A stretch of DNA of 64,000 bases from Ghiorsea sp. (GCA_030949605.1 JAUZSH010000006.1:1-64000); one strand, 5' to 3'. Shown: positions 21,649 to 30,780, numbered from the stretch's first letter. The notes: generated by a model not told the origin, from the letters alone. A program made the numbers and translations.

Positions 21649-21819
21649 ATGCTCCTTTTACTCTGTAAAGATGAATCCTCTCCTTCCTCCAATAATATTC
21701 TCTTGCTTCTCTCAAGCTTACGCCTTAAACCTTGAGACTCACTTACAAGCCTACCCCCCCTCCTTTGCCTTTTCATGGATATACCCTAAGCTTTCACAGA
21801 CTTAAAAAGAGAGGGTTTG

Positions 21820-23379
21820 ATGGCAACCGATAACAACAGCAATTTTGAAGCAACATTATTTAAAACAGCAGATAAGCTAAGAAAGAACATTGATGCCGCA
21901 GAGTATAAGAATGTGGTGCTTGGTCTTATCTTTCTTAAATATATTTCTGATTCGTTCCAAGAGTTATTTGAACGCTTAGAGCAAGATGAGTATTCCGACC
22001 CTGAAGACAGGGATGAATATATCGCTGAAAACTGTTTCTTTGTGCCTGAAGAGGCCCGTTGGCAACCCCTACAAGCCAAAGCCAAGTTGCCTGAAATTGG
22101 CATTGCCCTTGATGCTGCGATGACAGCCATTGAAAAAGAAAACCCTGAATTAAAAAATGTGCTGCCATTGGTGTATGGTAAACCTAACCTTGATAAAACA
22201 TCGCTGGGGCAGCTTATTGATGTGATTTCTGATATTGAGCTTAAAGCACAGGATGAAAGCTCCAAAGATTTACTTGGTCGTGTCTATGAGTATTTCCTTG
22301 GTGAGTTTGCCAATGCCGAAGGGAAGAAAGGTGGTCAGTTCTACACGCCTAAATCCATCGTAAAACTCATGGTTGAAATGATTGAACCCTACAAAGGCAG
22401 AGTGTATGACCCTGCTTGCGGCAGTGGCGGCATGTTTGTGATGAGTGAGAAGTTTGTCGAAGAACATCAGGGCAACATTCAAGACATCACCATTTACGGG
22501 CAGGAATCCAATCAGACCACTTGGAAGTTATCCAAGATGAATCTAGCGATTCGCAATATCAATTCTCAGTTCGTGGCTTGGAATACCGAAGGCACATTCT
22601 TAAAGGATATGAACCCTGATTTAAAAGCGGATTACATCCTTGCCAATCCACCATTCAATCAATCCGAATGGGGTCAGGATATTTTGCAGGAAGATGGACG
22701 CTGGAAATATGGTGTTCCCCCTGCTGGCAATGCCAACTTCGCATGGATGCAACACATGCTTTATCACCTTGCGCCGTCTGGTGTCATGGCAACGGTACTC
22801 GCCAATGGTTCATTAAGTTCCAACACATCAGGTGAAGGAGTCATCAGAAAAAACATCGTCCAAGCCGACTTGGTGGATTGCATTGTGGCTCTACCTAAGC
22901 AGCTTTTTTATAACACAGGCATACCAGCCACCATTTGGATTTTACGCCGAGGCAAAGAAGTTCGCCGTGGTGAAACGTTGTTTATTGATGCCTCTGAAAT
23001 GGGCTTTATGAAAGACAGGGTTCACCGTGAGTTTGCCCTCGAAGACATTAAGACCATTGAGCATACCTACCACGCATGGCGCGCGACTAAACTCGCACCT
23101 CCAAGTCAACCCAATGCAGGAAGTGAGGCTTCAGCCTCGCCAGTTTACGAAGACATCAAAGGCTTCTGCAAATCAGCCAGCCTTGCCGATATTGAGAAAC
23201 ACAGCTTTGTGCTCACCCCAGGGCGATATGTTGGCATTCCTGATGAAGTGGATGATGGCATACCCTTTGAAGATAAAATGAAGGACTTAACCACGACCCT
23301 TGCAGCCCAAATGGAAAAAGAGAAAGAGCTTGATGAACAAATCAAAATGCAGCTTGCCAAGATTGGGTTTGAATTATGA
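21820..23379 (+). CDS. hsdM: Type I restriction-modification system, N6-adenine methyltransferase subunit HsdM
   Basis: 519 residues. The N-terminal HsdM helical domain is followed by an N6-adenine methylase with [11 protein letters not shown] motif DPACGSGG at 197-204 and catalytic NPPF at 276-279. It works with HsdS to methylate host DNA and with HsdR to cut unmodified DNA. The ATG at 21820 follows AGAGAGG; an upstream in-frame TTG is less likely. Around residues 433-440 a palindromic REP element is translated in frame (GSEASASP), an apparent insertion between conserved blocks. Confidence 0.95.
   Translation: MATDNNSNFEATLFKTADKLRKNIDAAEYKNVVLGLIFLKYISDSFQELFERLEQDEYSDPEDRDEYIAENCFFVPEEARWQPLQAKAKLPEIGIALDAAMTAIEKENPELKNVLPLVYGKPNLDKTSLGQLIDVISDIELKAQDESSKDLLGRVYEYFLGEFANAEGKKGGQFYTPKSIVKLMVEMIEPYKGRVYDPACGSGGMFVMSEKFVEEHQGNIQDITIYGQESNQTTWKLSKMNLAIRNINSQFVAWNTEGTFLKDMNPDLKADYILANPPFNQSEWGQDILQEDGRWKYGVPPAGNANFAWMQHMLYHLAPSGVMATVLANGSLSSNTSGEGVIRKNIVQADLVDCIVALPKQLFYNTGIPATIWILRRGKEVRRGETLFIDASEMGFMKDRVHREFALEDIKTIEHTYHAWRATKLAPPSQPNAGSEASASPVYEDIKGFCKSASLADIEKHSFVLTPGRYVGIPDEVDDGIPFEDKMKDLTTTLAAQMEKEKELDEQIKMQLAKIGFEL
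23117..23141. repeat. REP palindrome inside hsdM coding sequence
   Basis: GAGGCTTCAGCCTC at 23125-23138 is a perfect stem with a 2-base loop, preceded by GGAAGT. The same unit (GGAAGTGRGGCT, loop, AGCCYC) occurs at 30517-30538, in repeat copy A and in the element at 32659-32961. Here it is read in frame. Confidence 0.8.
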
Positions 23380-23395
23380 GCGAGCAAGATAAGCG

Positions 23396-23481
23396 TAGGG
23401 GCAGGTCTTGTGCCTGCCCTGTATTTACAATCTGGTGTGATTTGAATGATTTGAAGGGCAACCCCTTGTGGTTGCCCCTAC
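23396..23481. repeat. Two REP palindromes between hsdM and hsdS
   Basis: A first hairpin GGGCAGG...CCTGCCC at 23399-23419 is followed by a second, GGGCAAC...GTTGCCC, at 23456-23477, both flanked by TAGGGG/CCCTA-type ends. They fill the 117-bp hsdM-hsdS gap just ahead of the hsdS ribosome site and may influence read-through or mRNA stability within the operon. Confidence 0.85.
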
Positions 23482-23496
23482 AAGAGGTGGTCAGCT

Positions 23497-24741
23497 ATGC
23501 GTAATTTTCCAGAGGGGTGGGTTGAGACAACGCTTGGTGAGTATATAAAAGTAAAACATGGGTTCGCCTTTAAAGGAGAATTTATTACTGGGCAACCAAC
23601 TAATAATATTCTTGTGACTCCAGGGAACTTTTTAGTTGGTGGTGGTTTTAAAAGTGATAAGTTTAAGTATTTTTCAGGCGATGTTCCTAATGAATATGTG
23701 CTAAACCATCTTGATATTATTGTGACAATGACAGATTTAAGCAAAAAAGGGGATACATTAGGCTATCCAGCTCTAGTCCCAAAAAGTGACAGTGTTGTAT
23801 ATTTACATAATCAACGAATTGGTCTTGTTGAGGTACTAGACAATGGTTTAGACAAGGACTTTTTGTATTGGTTGTTGCGTACTAGAGTTTATCAAAAGAC
23901 CATCATAAATTCCTCTACTGGAAGCACAGTAAGGCACACTTCACCAAGTAGAATGCAAGAGTATTCATTTAACCTCCCCCCTCTCCCCGAACAAAAAACC
24001 ATTGCGGATATGCTTTCTTCTTTTGATGAAAAAATAGAGCTGCTGCGTGAACAAAACAAAACACTGGAAACCCTCGCTCAAACGATATTTAAAGAATGGT
24101 TTGTCCATTTCAATTATCCCGATGCCACAGGTGAAATGGTCGATTCCGAACTCGGCGAAATCCCCAATGGCTGGCGGGTTGGCAGGTTGGGGGAAGAGTT
24201 TGATATTGTTCTGGGACAGTCACCTAAAGGTAGCTCTTATAATGAATCAGGGGATGGGATGGTTTTTTATCAAGGAAGGGCAGAATTTCAGAAACGTTTT
24301 CCAAAGCGGAGGCTATACACAACAGAACCCAAGCGTCTTGCAGAAAAGTATGATGTATTGATGAGCGTTCGTGCTCCAGTGGGCGATATAAATGTAGCTT
24401 CTGAAAAGTGCTGCATTGGCCGTGGTTTGGCTGCAATTCATAGTAATAAGAAAGCTTATGCTTTGTATAAAATGGTAAGCTTAAGCAGCCACTTTGACCT
24501 ATTTGAGTCTGAGGGAACTGTTTTTGGCTCAATTAACAAAAAGTCCCTAGAAGGTATTGAAGTTGTGATTCCGAGTAAGGAAGTTATCAATGATTTCGAA
24601 GCTGCTGCGAGTGCAGTTGATAAAAAGATATTCAATAACGCACAACAAATCCAAACCCTATCCCAGACTCGTGATACGCTTTTACCAAAGTTGATGAGCA
24701 GGCAAGTGAGAGTAGAAGGAGCAAAAGGGAAAGCATCATGA
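23497..24741 (+). CDS. hsdS: Type I restriction-modification system, specificity subunit HsdS
   Basis: 414 residues with the standard two-half layout: target-recognition domain 1 (about 1-160), a central conserved helix (LPPLPEQKTIADMLSSFDEK, then LETLAQTIFKEWF, about 162-205), target-recognition domain 2 (about 220-375) and a distal helix (LSQTRDTLLPKLMSRQ). Each domain reads one half of a bipartite target; the sequence recognised cannot be told from this. Its stop overlaps the transposase start in an ATGA. Confidence 0.93.
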   Translation: MRNFPEGWVETTLGEYIKVKHGFAFKGEFITGQPTNNILVTPGNFLVGGGFKSDKFKYFSGDVPNEYVLNHLDIIVTMTDLSKKGDTLGYPALVPKSDSVVYLHNQRIGLVEVLDNGLDKDFLYWLLRTRVYQKTIINSSTGSTVRHTSPSRMQEYSFNLPPLPEQKTIADMLSSFDEKIELLREQNKTLETLAQTIFKEWFVHFNYPDATGEMVDSELGEIPNGWRVGRLGEEFDIVLGQSPKGSSYNESGDGMVFYQGRAEFQKRFPKRRLYTTEPKRLAEKYDVLMSVRAPVGDINVASEKCCIGRGLAAIHSNKKAYALYKMVSLSSHFDLFESEGTVFGSINKKSLEGIEVVIPSKEVINDFEAAASAVDKKIFNNAQQIQTLSQTRDTLLPKLMSRQVRVEGAKGKAS

Positions 24742-25400
24742 CCCAACACCATACGCCCCATGTAGGGGCATCCCTTGTGGATGCCCATTTCACAATGAAC
24801 AATCCCAATCAATGGGAAACGGCATTGCGGACTACCCCTACGGTGACATCGCAAACCAACGGGCAACCACAACGGAAATCCATTCGTTTGAAGGGATATG
24901 ATTATTCGCAGGCAGGCGCATATTTTATCACCATTTGTACAAAAAACCGTGTGCATTTATTCGGTGAAATTATCAATGGAGAAATGATGCCCAATGATGC
25001 GGGGGTGATGTTAGAAAACCAATGGGTGGGATTACAGCAACGATTTCATACCATTCAATTGCACGAATACAGTGTGATGCCTAATCATTTTCATGGCATT
25101 ATTACAATCCAGCGGGCAACCACAAGGGTTGCCCCTACGCTGGGTGATATGGTTGGGGCATTCAAATCATTATCGACTTATGCGTATATTCAGGGTGTAA
25201 AACAATCAGGGTGGGCGCGATTTCAACAAACACTATGGCAGCGCAATTATTGGGAACATATTATCCGTAACGCACAGGAATTTGAAAAAATCAGCCAATA
25301 TATACGAAATAATCCTGCGCAATGGCAATATGACCAATTAAATTCCCGTAAGGGCAACCCTTGTGGCTTCCCAAATCATCAAGAGGAATGGATGACATGA
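24738..25400 (+). CDS. REP-associated tyrosine transposase (RAYT, IS200-like Y1 family)
   Basis: 220 residues. The Y1 transposase core starts near residue 47 (KSIRLKGYDYSQAGAYFITI). The HUH motif is H117-F-H119 in VMPNHFHGII, and Y188 in ISQYIRNNP is the likely nucleophile. Such single-copy enzymes nick and move REP palindromes. REP-like sequence is translated inside the protein itself: near residues 8-17, 33-47, 127-135 and 203-213. It sits within the hsd operon, coupled to hsdS by a 4-bp overlap, which is not a normal place for a resident gene and suggests insertion. Confidence 0.88.
   Translation: MTQHHTPHVGASLVDAHFTMNNPNQWETALRTTPTVTSQTNGQPQRKSIRLKGYDYSQAGAYFITICTKNRVHLFGEIINGEMMPNDAGVMLENQWVGLQQRFHTIQLHEYSVMPNHFHGIITIQRATTRVAPTLGDMVGAFKSLSTYAYIQGVKQSGWARFQQTLWQRNYWEHIIRNAQEFEKISQYIRNNPAQWQYDQLNSRKGNPCGFPNHQEEWMT
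24764..24788. repeat. REP palindrome in the 5' coding end of the RAYT gene
   Basis: GGGCATCCC followed by TTGTGGATGCCC (24766-24786) is a hairpin of the same family as those at 23456 and 26430, with an upstream GTAG. It is translated as part of the RAYT N-terminus. Confidence 0.8.
25113..25138. repeat. REP palindrome inside the RAYT gene
   Basis: GGGCAACC and GGTTGCCC (25114-25134) pair around ACAAG, followed by CCTAC. This is the reverse orientation of the copies at 23456 and 26430. It is translated between the HUH motif and the TLGDMVGAFK block. Confidence 0.82.
25350..25373. repeat. Degenerate REP palindrome in the 3' end of the RAYT gene
   Basis: AGGGCAACCCTTGTGG followed by CTTCCC keeps the left arm and the loop but has a mismatched right arm. 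It is translated as KGNPCGFP close to the C-terminus. Confidence 0.7.
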
Positions 25401-25537
25401 CCTATCACCCACCCTTCACCATTACTACTGAAATCATTGATTTAATCAGTGCGGTAAGCGAGCAAGTCGTCTTTATGCAGCGGTATTTTCTTGATGCCCC
25501 TGTCAATTTTAATGCAACAGCGCATAGTAAGTGGTGA
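25397..25537 (+). pseudogene. Remnant of a Fic-family gene (N-terminal 46 codons)
   Basis: A 46-codon frame overlapping the RAYT stop reads MTYHPPFTITTEIIDLISAV and then SEQV. This resembles the N-terminus of Fic/DOC-family AMPylase proteins (xPPFTITxxILxLxAxISE), genes often found between hsdS and hsdR. The next ~20 residues do not match, and no Fic catalytic motif (HPFxxGNGR) follows before hsdR. I read it as the stub left after a deletion. A short functional peptide is the alternative. Confidence 0.5.
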
Positions 25538-25545
25538 GGATAAAG

Positions 25546-28500
25546 ATGAGTAATTTAAGTGAAGATGATGTAGAACAAAACTTAATCGAGCTGCTTCAAC
25601 AGCAGGGCTATACCTACTTCAATGATTCAACTATTAACCCGACAAGTGATAACCCACAGCGTGATGCCTTGGATAGTGTTGTATTAGAAAAGCAGCTCAA
25701 TACTTCATTGAGAAAGCTAAACCCTGACCTGCCAGAACCAGCTTTGCATGAAGCTTTTCAACATGTGCTGCACCTTGGCACGAATGACATCATGACCAAC
25801 AATGAGAAGTTTCACCAAATGCTTTGTGATGGTGTGACCGTTGAGCATTTTCAGGATGGGCAATCCGTTGGTTTGCAGGTGAAGCTGATTGATTTTGAAA
25901 ACTATCAAAACAATGACTTCTGGGCAGTAAATCAGTTTGTGATTAAAGAGAATAATCAGTCCAAACGCTTGGATGTGATTCTGTTTGTCAATGGTCTGCC
26001 GTTGGTGGTGATTGAGCTTAAAAGTGCGGTCAGTGAAAAGGCGACACTGGAAAGAGCCTTTACGCAGATACAGAATTATAAGACGGCGATTCCCTCTATT
26101 TTCAATTATAACGCCCTATGCATCATTTCAGATGGTATTGATGCGCGAACCAGCACATTATCTGCCCCTTACTCACGCTTCCTTGCTTGGAAATCACCCA
26201 AGAAAGAAGAAAACGGTATTACGCCTGAACTGCAAATTATGGCAGAGCAGATGCTCAAGCCTGAAGTGCTGCTCAAGTTGGTTCGATTTAATACCGTGTT
26301 TGAATCGGAAGAAATCAAAGATGAGAAGACTGGCATTTTATCCTTGGTGAAAATCAAAAAGGTGGCGGCATATCATCAATATTATGTGGTGGAAAAGGCA
26401 GTTGCCTCCACTTTGCGGGCAATATGTAGGGGCAACCCCTTGTGGTTGCCCGATGCAATCCATGAAGACCCTGCCGCTTATGGTTTGAAATCAGTGCAGA
26501 GCCAACCTATGGGTGACCGTAAGATTGGTGTGGTGTGGCATACCCAAGGCAGTGGCAAATCATTATCTATGGTGTTTTATGCTGGGCGTTTGGTGGTTGA
26601 ACCTGCCATGAAAAACCCAACCATTGTTATTTTGACCGACCGCAATGATTTGGATGACCAACTCTTTGCCACCTTTGGCAACTGCACTTCTCTTTTAAGG
26701 CAAACACCTGTTCAGGCAAGCAATCGTGACCATTTAAAAGAGCTTTTGACTGTCACAGGTGGTGGCATTGTGTTTACCACCATTCAGAAGTTTTACCCTG
26801 AAAATGGCAGCAATACTTATGATGCTTTGTCTGACCGAACCAATATCGTCGTTGTTGCTGATGAAGCGCATCGCAGCCAATATGGGTTTACAGGCAAAGT
26901 GGATGACGAAGGCAACATTAAATATGGCAATGCCAAACACCTAAGAGATGCCTTGCCCCATGCTTCGTTCATTGGCTTTACAGGCACGCCAATTGAGAAA
27001 GAAGACAGAGATACACAACAGGTCTTTGGTGAATATATTGATGTGTATGATATTGCTCAGGCAGTTAAAGACGGGGCAACTGTTCCACTTAGCTATGAAA
27101 GCCGATTGGTGAAAATTAAGTTTAATGAGCAGGCTTCAAAACAGATTGATGCTTTGGTGGATAATATCCAAGGCGCAACCGATGAGCAGGTTGAGAAATC
27201 GAAGAAGAAAAATGCACAGGTGAATGCCATTGTCGGACATCCCGACAGGCTCAAAGACATCGCCGCAGATATTGTCAGCCACTTTGAAGCAAGGCAGGAA
27301 GTGTTTGAAGGCAAGGGTATGATTGTCTGCATGACTCGCCAGATTGCCGTTAATTTATACGCTCAAATCACAGCACTCAAACCTGATTGGCATGAAAAAG
27401 GATTGGATAAAGGAGCCATCAAGGTGGTGATGACCAGCGCATCGGATGACCCTGCAAGCTTCCAACCCCACCATACCAATAAAAAAGACCGCAAAACTTT
27501 AGCCATTCGCCTTAAAGATGCGCACGACCCGCTCAAACTGGTGGTTGTGCAATCCATGTGGCTGACTGGTTTTGATGCGCCACCACTGCACACACTGTAT
27601 ATTGATAAGAAAATGCAGGGTGCAGCTTTGATGCAAGCCATTGCACGGGTGAATCGGGTTTATAAGGATAAACCTGGTGGTTTGATTGTTGATTATATCG
27701 GCATAGGGCAAGACTTACGCCAAGCCATGCAGGTGTATGTGGAAAGCGGCGGTGAAGGTGAAGTCGCGCCTGATATTAAAGAAGTGATTGCGGGCATGAT
27801 GGTGAAGTTTGAAGTGGTGGAGCAGATGTTTTTTGGCTTTGATTATCAGTCTTACTTTAAAGCTGCGACAGGCGAGAAACTTAAAACCTTGCTTGCAGCA
27901 CAAAACTTTATTTTGGCAGATGAAAAGATAAAAGACCGCTTCTTGGCAGAGGTGACTGCACTATCCAAATTATATGTGATGGCAGTGCCTAGCCATGAAG
28001 CTGAGAAAATCAAAGATGACATAGCATTCTTCCAAGCGATTAAATCACGCATCAATAAGTTTACACCGACGGGTGGTAAAACAGATACTCAGGTGGATTC
28101 AGCCATCAAACAAATTGTCGATAATGCCTTAGCCAGTGATGGCGTGGTTGATATATTTGAGGCTGCTGGTGTGGCTGCACCTTCTTTGGATATTTTATCT
28201 GAAGAGTTCTTGCTTGAAGTGAAGAATATGGAGCATAAAAACCTTGCTTTTGAACTGCTTCGCAAGCTGCTTAATGATGAAGTGAAAGTCAGAAAGCAGA
28301 AGAACATGACGCAGGGCAAGAAGTTTTCTGAAATGCTCTCAAACGTGATTAAACGCTATCACAACAACCAGATTGATACAGCACAGGTCATTAAAGAACT
28401 CTCCGATATGGCGAGGGGTATGAAGCTGGAAGACAGCAAAGCCGATGAATTGGGTTTAACGCAAGAGGAATATGCTTTTTATTCGATTTTAGCGGAAAAT

Positions 28501-28743
28501 GATTCCACTGTTTTGATGAAACAAGAGGATATTCGAGAGCTTGTTCATCGCATTGTTGAAGGCATCCGCAACAACACTTCAGTGGACTGGAACAAGCGTG
28601 ATGATGTGAAAGCCAAGCTTCGATTGATGGTGAAGAAACTACTCAAACGCTACGGCTACCCACCCAATTTAATCAAGATGGCAGCAGATAGAGTGCTTGA
28701 ACAAAGTGATTTATTGGCCAGTGAGTTGTCTGCATCAAAATAA
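25546..28743 (+). CDS. hsdR: Type I restriction-modification system, endonuclease/translocase subunit HsdR
   Basis: 1065 residues from the ATG at 25546, which follows GTGAGGATAAAG; the GTG codons at 25531 and 25534 are less likely starts. The N-terminal nuclease has LDVILFVNGLPLVVIELKS (D...ExK). The SF2 motor has Walker A HTQGSGKS near residue 332 and DEAH near 441, with IGFTGTPI and a QAIARVNRVY motif VI. Around residues 293-303 a REP palindrome is translated in frame as CRGNPLWLP, between STLRA and the GDRKIGVVWHT block. It cuts DNA that HsdMS finds unmethylated. Confidence 0.95.
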   Translation: MSNLSEDDVEQNLIELLQQQGYTYFNDSTINPTSDNPQRDALDSVVLEKQLNTSLRKLNPDLPEPALHEAFQHVLHLGTNDIMTNNEKFHQMLCDGVTVEHFQDGQSVGLQVKLIDFENYQNNDFWAVNQFVIKENNQSKRLDVILFVNGLPLVVIELKSAVSEKATLERAFTQIQNYKTAIPSIFNYNALCIISDGIDARTSTLSAPYSRFLAWKSPKKEENGITPELQIMAEQMLKPEVLLKLVRFNTVFESEEIKDEKTGILSLVKIKKVAAYHQYYVVEKAVASTLRAICRGNPLWLPDAIHEDPAAYGLKSVQSQPMGDRKIGVVWHTQGSGKSLSMVFYAGRLVVEPAMKNPTIVILTDRNDLDDQLFATFGNCTSLLRQTPVQASNRDHLKELLTVTGGGIVFTTIQKFYPENGSNTYDALSDRTNIVVVADEAHRSQYGFTGKVDDEGNIKYGNAKHLRDALPHASFIGFTGTPIEKEDRDTQQVFGEYIDVYDIAQAVKDGATVPLSYESRLVKIKFNEQASKQIDALVDNIQGATDEQVEKSKKKNAQVNAIVGHPDRLKDIAADIVSHFEARQEVFEGKGMIVCMTRQIAVNLYAQITALKPDWHEKGLDKGAIKVVMTSASDDPASFQPHHTNKKDRKTLAIRLKDAHDPLKLVVVQSMWLTGFDAPPLHTLYIDKKMQGAALMQAIARVNRVYKDKPGGLIVDYIGIGQDLRQAMQVYVESGGEGEVAPDIKEVIAGMMVKFEVVEQMFFGFDYQSYFKAATGEKLKTLLAAQNFILADEKIKDRFLAEVTALSKLYVMAVPSHEAEKIKDDIAFFQAIKSRINKFTPTGGKTDTQVDSAIKQIVDNALASDGVVDIFEAAGVAAPSLDILSEEFLLEVKNMEHKNLAFELLRKLLNDEVKVRKQKNMTQGKKFSEMLSNVIKRYHNNQIDTAQVIKELSDMARGMKLEDSKADELGLTQEEYAFYSILAENDSTVLMKQEDIRELVHRIVEGIRNNTSVDWNKRDDVKAKLRLMVKKLLKRYGYPPNLIKMAADRVLEQSDLLASELSASK
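26428..26453. repeat. REP palindrome inserted in frame in hsdR
   Basis: GGGCAACCCC followed by TTGTGGTTGCCC (26430-26451) has a 7-bp perfect stem plus the GTAG left flank, almost identical to the copy at 23456-23477. It lies inside the hsdR frame without causing a stop. Confidence 0.88.
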
Positions 28744-28838
28744 TTTCCGTGCTTATCAAGACCATTTAAACCTTGTTAATGACAAGTTAAACATAGAAAG
28801 TACGCTTTATTCTTTATTTGATGATATGGAGATCAACT

Positions 28839-29789
28839 TTGCCACATAATTACCCATCTATTCTTGAACTTATTGGTAACACACCATTGGTGCGCCTGAC
28901 CAATATTGTTCAACAACTGCCTAAAAATATTCAAATTCTAGCCAAGCTTGAGCGGCATAACCCTGGTGGCTCAGTCAAAGACCGCCCTGCCCTCTGGATG
29001 ATTCAAGAAGGCATCCGAACGGGAAAACTCACCAAAGATAAAATTATTTTTGATTCCACATCAGGTAACACAGGCATTGCCCTTGCCATGATTGGTGCAT
29101 CTATGGGCTACAAAGTTTGCTTGGTCATGCCTGCGAATGTATCCGATGAGCGTAAGCGTATCTGCCGTGCATTTGGTGCAGAACTGGTGTTTTCAGACCC
29201 TTTAGAAGGTTCAGATGGGGCCATTTTAATGGCGCGTCAACTTTATGAAGAGCATCCAAACACTTATTTCAAACCCGACCAATACAATAACCCCCAGAAC
29301 CCCAAAGCACATGAAGAATCAACAGGCCCTGAAATTTGGCGCGACACTCGCGGTGAAGTCACCCACTTTATCGCATCCCTTGGCACATCAGGCACACTGG
29401 TTGGCACAGGTCGCTATCTCAAATCTCAAAATAAGAATATCCAAATCATTGCTGCAGAACCCGATTCTCCTTTTCATGGCATTGAAGGTTTAAAACACAT
29501 GGAATCAAGTATTGTTCCTGAAATATATGATGAAAATGTCTTTGACAGAAAACTTGGTATTAGCACAGAAGATGCTTATGAGTATACACAACGATTAGCC
29601 TCTGAAGAAGGTATATTATGTGGTCAATCATGTGGCTGTGTTTTGGCTGCTGCCATTCATATTGCCAAAGAACTCTCGGCACAGGGGCAATCAGGTACGA
29701 TTGTTTGTATATTCCCTGATGGTGGTGAGAAATACCTTAGCACTGCCGTATTTGCTGATGGTACTGTCTTTCATGGTGAGGGCATTTAA
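28839..29789 (+). CDS. cysM: Cysteine synthase (CysM/CysK family)
   Basis: PLP-dependent O-acetylserine sulfhydrylase making cysteine. The N-terminal IGNTPLVRL, the PLP lysine in NPGGSVKDRPALWMI and the substrate loop TSGNTGIALA are present. The short form and the KDRPALWMI block favour CysM (isoform B). The TTG at 28839 sits 7 bp after GGAG at 28828-28831 and gives LPHNYPSILELIGNTP; an ATG at 28821 in the same frame lacks a good ribosome site. It is separated from hsdR by about 95 bp. Confidence 0.88.
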   Translation: MPHNYPSILELIGNTPLVRLTNIVQQLPKNIQILAKLERHNPGGSVKDRPALWMIQEGIRTGKLTKDKIIFDSTSGNTGIALAMIGASMGYKVCLVMPANVSDERKRICRAFGAELVFSDPLEGSDGAILMARQLYEEHPNTYFKPDQYNNPQNPKAHEESTGPEIWRDTRGEVTHFIASLGTSGTLVGTGRYLKSQNKNIQIIAAEPDSPFHGIEGLKHMESSIVPEIYDENVFDRKLGISTEDAYEYTQRLASEEGILCGQSCGCVLAAAIHIAKELSAQGQSGTIVCIFPDGGEKYLSTAVFADGTVFHGEGI

Positions 29790-29826
29790 TTACCATCCCA
29801 ATACAAGGAGTCTGCGAAACTTAACT

Positions 29827-30415
29827 ATGAAATATTACTACTTCATTGTTTGTTTTTTATTTTTCACGCCGTCTTATGCAGATATTTATACCTACAAAGA
29901 CAGCCAAGGAAAATTGTATTTTACGGATAATAAGATGGATGACTCCTACCGCTTGTTATCCGTGTTTCGCCCTCATTTAACCCAGCAAAGCAGCAAAGAT
30001 TTCAACTTTAATACTTACCAACGCAATAAAGAAATATTTTTACCCCTGATTAACGCTGCGGCAAAACAATATCAAATTGATCCCCATTTATTACATGCCA
30101 TCATTGATACAGAATCAGCTTTTAACCCACGTGCCGTATCCAGAGTTGGGGCAACAGGATTAATGCAATTGATGCCAAAAACGGCAAAGGGTTTGGGGGT
30201 CAACGATAGGTTTAATCCAGAGCAAAATATCCAAGGTGGGACGCGCTATTTTAGTCAGTTGTTATCGCGATTTGATGGTCAAAAAAAAACTTGCCCTTGC
30301 CGCCTATAATGCAGGACCTACTGCGGTGGTCAAAGCAGGCAATAAGATACCCAATTACCCAGAAACAAAGAGATACATCAAAAAAGTGTTGGCCAAATAC
30401 AAAACGCTTCAATAA
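29827..30415 (+). pseudogene. Lytic transglycosylase (SLT domain, DUF4124), frameshifted
   Basis: Secreted murein transglycosylase. A signal peptide (MKYYYFIVCFLFFTPSYA) leads to a DUF4124-like strand pair (DIYTYKDSQGKLYFTDN) and an SLT domain with the catalytic glutamate in IDTESAFNPRAVS and the motif ATGLMQLMPKTA. The frame breaks at the nine-A run 30281-30289 and stops at 30309. With one A fewer it reads LALAAYNAGPTAVV and continues to 30415 (KYKTLQ), the expected family C-terminus. Either a slippage error in the read or a real loss; the rest looks intact. The ATG at 29827 lies 37 bp after cysM. Confidence 0.85.
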
Positions 30416-30467
30416 TACATCTGGTCTTCCCCATCCCTAAATAGCAGGTGATGATATGTTTATTTGA

Positions 30468-30610
30468 ACCACAGAGAACGCAGAGGAACACAGAAATTTA
30501 TGCTATTTTTAAATTTGGAAGTGAGGCTTTAGCCTCGCCTTCATTTTGGCAGAAACGAGGTCAAACTCTTGCACTTGATTTTTCTTCATGTTTCTTAGTG
30601 TCTGTGTGGT
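30468..30610. repeat. Imperfect inverted repeat enclosing a REP palindrome
   Basis: ACCACAGAGAACGCAGAGG at 30468-30486 is partly mirrored by TTAGTGTCTGTGTGGT at 30595-30610. Between them GAGGCTTTAGCCTC (30523-30536) is a perfect 6-bp hairpin preceded by GGAAGT, the same family as in hsdM. It fills most of the gap between the transglycosylase and the DUF455 gene. Confidence 0.6.
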
Positions 30611-30780
30611 AAAAAATGCTCGGCACGTGTGTTTCATACTTTTTGAGTAAGCTCTAAGTTGTTTTTTTAAGCCGTCCTTGCAGTAATATTTCAATTTCAC
30701 GCTCTGAAAAACCTGCCTGCTGCCGTGCATCCACATTGTATGGCCCATAAATACCCTTGGGAAAATGTTTTTCAATCAAA

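Noticed and set aside
21335-21805. Open frame running through tRNA-Cys and tRNA-Leu
   Set aside because: It reads across two clear tRNA genes and a terminator and has no recognisable family.
24738-25400. A complete IS200/IS605 insertion sequence
   Set aside because: No tnpB or clear left and right ends of a full element; the repeated hairpins nearby and the sequence fit a RAYT instead.
21601-28838. Prophage or integrative element at tRNA-Leu
   Set aside because: No integrase and no duplicated tRNA 3' end seen near cysM.
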